Below are positions 61,696 to 64,000 of a DNA stretch of 64,000 nucleotides, piece by piece. A program made the position numbers and the translations under genes. Every line of letters begins with the position of its first letter. Positions within the stretch are counted from its first letter, which is position 1. Under the pieces are notes generated by a model. It was given only the letters and a program-made list of their open reading frames with translations. It was not told where the DNA came from and did not search any database. Source of the stretch: Mycolicibacterium peregrinum (GTDB lineage: Bacteria; Actinomycetota; Actinomycetes; Mycobacteriales; Mycobacteriaceae). The stretch spans positions 1 to 64,000 of the forward strand of contig NZ_LZSO01000038.1 of the NCBI RefSeq assembly GCF_001665785.1, read 5' to 3'.

Positions 61696-63993
61696 TCACC
61701 CCGCATTCCCGACCAGTATCTGCCCCAGGGCGATACCGCCGTCGTTCGGCGGCACCCGGCGGTGGGTGATCACTTCCAGGCCCTGTTGACGCATTCCGGC
61801 CAAGGTCAGGCGCAGCAGCAGGAGGTTCTGGAAAACCCCGCCCGACAACGCCACGGGCTGCCCCGCGCAGCCATTCGTATCCACCAGTGCGAGCGCCAGA
61901 TCGACGATGAGCCCGGCGACAGCGTGGTGGAATCGGGCGCCGATCACCGCTGGTGTCACGCCGGCGCGCAGGTCGGCGATGATCGCCGCTAGCACGGGCG
62001 CCGGGTCGATGCTGACGGGTGATGCGCCGGAGTCCACCTCGAACGCATACCGGCGAGCGCCCTCCGCTGCGCCACGTGAGATCCCTTCCAGCTCGATGGC
62101 GGCCTGAGCCTCGTAGGCAACCGTCTGTGACACCCCGATCAACGCCGACACCGCGTCGAACAACCGGCCCATGCTCGACGTCGCGACGCAGCCGGAACCG
62201 GTCGCCAGTTGATGCGTCAGGGTCCGGAGTTCGTCTTCGGGACACGCGAGGACCGGCGGCAGATCGTGATCCCACGGCAGCCCCGCGGCCCACAGATGGG
62301 ACAGCGCCATCCGGTAGGGGCGCAGCACGCTCATGTCACCGCCGGCCATCGGCACCTGCGTGAGATGGGCAACCCGCCGAAAGCCCTTGTAGTCGGCGAC
62401 CAGTGCCTCGCCGCCCCACACCGTGCCGTCGGGACCGTATCCGGTTCCGTCGAAGGCGAATCCGAGCACCTGCTGCGTTCCGTCCAGGCCGTGTTCGGCC
62501 ATCACCGAGGCGATATGGGCGTGGTGATGCTGGACCGTCCTCACCGGGTGGGCCCCGGCATTGCGATGCGCCCAGCTGCTGGACCGGTATCCCGGATGCG
62601 CGTCGCAGACCAGGGTTTCGGGTTCGACGCCGGTCAGTGCCTCCAGGTGGTGGACTGCGCGCTCGAACGCCGACAACGTGGCCAGGCTGTCCATATCGCC
62701 GATGTAGGCGCTCAGCCAGGCGTACCGGTGGTCGGCCACCGCGATGGTGTTCTTGAGGTCGGCGCCGACCGCCAGGGTCGGCGGCACCGCGACCGGAAGG
62801 GCGACGGGCAGCGGCGCGTACCCCCGGGATCTGCGGATGGCCAGCTCGTCGCTGTCGGCGACCCGGACCACCGAATCGTCGCAGGGCACCAGGATCTCGC
62901 GGTCGTGCATCAGCCAGCCGTCAGCGATGTGTGACAGCCGGCGCCGCGCGTCGTCGTCGGAGAAACAGATCGGTTCGCCACTGAGATTGGCCGACGTCAT
63001 CACCAGAACCCTCGGGCCGGGCGGATCGCCGGGGAGCCCGAACAGCAGGGTGTGCAGTGGCGTGTAGGCGAGCAGGACGCCCAGGTCGGGGTTGCGGGGC
63101 GCTACCGATTCTGCGACCGGTGCACCGGTCGCGCGGGGCAGCAGAACGATCGGCCGCTGCGGTCCGCACAGCACGCGGGCCGCGGTGTCGTCGACCTCGG
63201 CGATCTGGCGGGCGGTGGGCAGGTCGGGAACCATCACCGCGAACGGCTTGTCGCCCCGGCGTTTACGCCGGCGAAGCTCGTTGACCGTGGCGGCGTTCGC
63301 GGCGTCGCAGGCGAGATGGTAGCCGCCGATGCCCTTGACCGCGAGAATCGCTCCGTCGGTCAGCAGGCGCCTGGCCCGCCGCAGCGCGGCTTCGCCGGGG
63401 AGCGCACCGGATCCGTCGTCCCACCGCAACGTCGGGCCGCAGCTCGGGCAGCACACGGGCTGCGCGTGGAAGCGGCGGTCGGCGGGGTCGGCGTACTCAC
63501 GCGCACATTCGGCGCACATCGCGAAATGCGCCATCGTGGTGGCATCGCGGTCATAGGGCAGTGAGGTGATGATGGTGAACCTGGGCCCGCAGTTGGTGCA
63601 GTTGATGAAGGCGTGGCGGTACCGCCGGTTGGACGGATCGCATTGCTCGGCAGTACATTCCGGGCACATCGCCACGTCGGGGGAGGCCAGGGTACGGCCA
63701 CCGCCGGCCCTGGAGGTATCGGCGATCGTGAATCCGGTGCCGCCGCAGATGGGCAATGGCCGGGTCTCGACCGACTCGATCACCGCCAGGACGGGCGGGT
63801 CGGTGCGTAGCCGGTGCAGGAAGGTATCGAGATCGCGGGGGGTACCTTCGATCTCGATGACTGCGCCGGAACTGTCGTTGCGGACGCAGCCGGCCAGCCC
63901 GAGCGCGGCCGCCGTGGTGTAGACGAACGGCCGGAAGCCCACGCCCTGGACGACTCCTTGTACGCCGATACGCAGCCGGCGTCGCGCGGTCAC
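61696..63993 (-). CDS. hypF: Carbamoyltransferase HypF
   Basis: 765 residues, complete. N-terminal acylphosphatase domain (GVQGVVQGVGFRPFVY), two zinc-finger-like CxxC repeats (CPECTAEQC, CTNCGPRF, CAECAREY, CPSCGPTL at about 109-185), YrdC domain (about 200-385) and Kae1-like carbamoyltransferase domain (VQHHHAHIASVMAEHGL; FAFDGTGYGPDGTVWGGE; VALSGGVFQN). It transfers carbamoyl to HypE for cyanide ligand synthesis. GTG 63993, with a GCCTCC-complement purine stretch cut by the window edge. First hyp gene seen; hydrogenase structural genes probably lie to the right. Confidence 0.97.
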   Translation of the reverse strand: MTARRRLRIGVQGVVQGVGFRPFVYTTAAALGLAGCVRNDSSGAVIEIEGTPRDLDTFLHRLRTDPPVLAVIESVETRPLPICGGTGFTIADTSRAGGGRTLASPDVAMCPECTAEQCDPSNRRYRHAFINCTNCGPRFTIITSLPYDRDATTMAHFAMCAECAREYADPADRRFHAQPVCCPSCGPTLRWDDGSGALPGEAALRRARRLLTDGAILAVKGIGGYHLACDAANAATVNELRRRKRRGDKPFAVMVPDLPTARQIAEVDDTAARVLCGPQRPIVLLPRATGAPVAESVAPRNPDLGVLLAYTPLHTLLFGLPGDPPGPRVLVMTSANLSGEPICFSDDDARRRLSHIADGWLMHDREILVPCDDSVVRVADSDELAIRRSRGYAPLPVALPVAVPPTLAVGADLKNTIAVADHRYAWLSAYIGDMDSLATLSAFERAVHHLEALTGVEPETLVCDAHPGYRSSSWAHRNAGAHPVRTVQHHHAHIASVMAEHGLDGTQQVLGFAFDGTGYGPDGTVWGGEALVADYKGFRRVAHLTQVPMAGGDMSVLRPYRMALSHLWAAGLPWDHDLPPVLACPEDELRTLTHQLATGSGCVATSSMGRLFDAVSALIGVSQTVAYEAQAAIELEGISRGAAEGARRYAFEVDSGASPVSIDPAPVLAAIIADLRAGVTPAVIGARFHHAVAGLIVDLALALVDTNGCAGQPVALSGGVFQNLLLLRLTLAGMRQQGLEVITHRRVPPNDGGIALGQILVGNAG

Positions 63994-64000
63994 GGAGGCA

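Overview
This is a high-GC actinobacterial chromosome segment from a rapidly growing Mycolicibacterium. Gene order follows the M. tuberculosis lppU-gpsI-pepR ... dapB ... thyA-dfrA ... thyX-dapA-rnj ... ftsK-argA-pgsA3-clgR-pspA region. The class A beta-lactamase closely resembles, from memory, BlaF of M. fortuitum, which suggests that group. No rRNA, tRNA, CRISPR array or transposase was seen. Family names come from reading the protein sequences; no database search was run.

Layout. Bases 1-5314: lppU (5' end defective or unresolved), polynucleotide phosphorylase, the M16 peptidase pepR and blaF. 5306-9064: Hsp20, a DUF4334 protein with an 18-bp palindromic operator, the divergent ald/aldR pair and a META-domain lipoprotein. 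9378-10622: a lone MceA-type protein with no yrbE or other mce genes. 10758-12891: dapB operon. 12898-15918: a CitE-like lyase, a dienelactone hydrolase, and thyA-dfrA. 15900-18471: a DUF4303/HEAT-like gene and a YcaQ-type DNA glycosylase, separated by a 34-bp tandem repeat. 18592-23008: a small gene, then a TetR-headed operon (tetR, DUF1214, sulfotransferase, quinone oxidoreductase) whose genes overlap by 4 bases each.

The most unusual part is 23083-41342, inside the dfrA-thyX interval. In M. tuberculosis the same interval also carries hsd genes. Here it holds a complete type I restriction-modification operon with extra parts: a coiled-coil protein with a possible degenerate nuclease fold, a divergent helix-turn-helix protein that resembles a type I methylase without its catalytic motifs, hsdM, hsdS, a cytosolic 5'-nucleotidase, hsdR and two small unknown genes. 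Next to it is a type VII secretion toxin cassette: two WXG100 proteins, a WXG-like toxin with a C-terminal PD-(D/E)XK-type nuclease, and a probable immunity gene. A DMT transporter fused to a DUF4926 domain and a DUF3558-type lipoprotein follow.

Bases 41498-56967 return to the conserved core: thyX, dapA, rnj, a group III truncated haemoglobin behind a strong inverted repeat, a methyltransferase, a mycofactocin-type SDR, a quinol monooxygenase, ftsK, argA, pgsA3, pncC and the clgR-pspA-pspM envelope-stress genes, then an epoxide hydrolase-like gene, a glycosyltransferase and DUF3046. Bases 56976-63993 hold a leftward [NiFe]-hydrogenase maturation operon (hypF, DUF6390, SIS-HypC fusion, SIS protein, hypE, hypC, hypD), located where M. 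tuberculosis goes directly to recA. Structural hydrogenase genes are not in the window.
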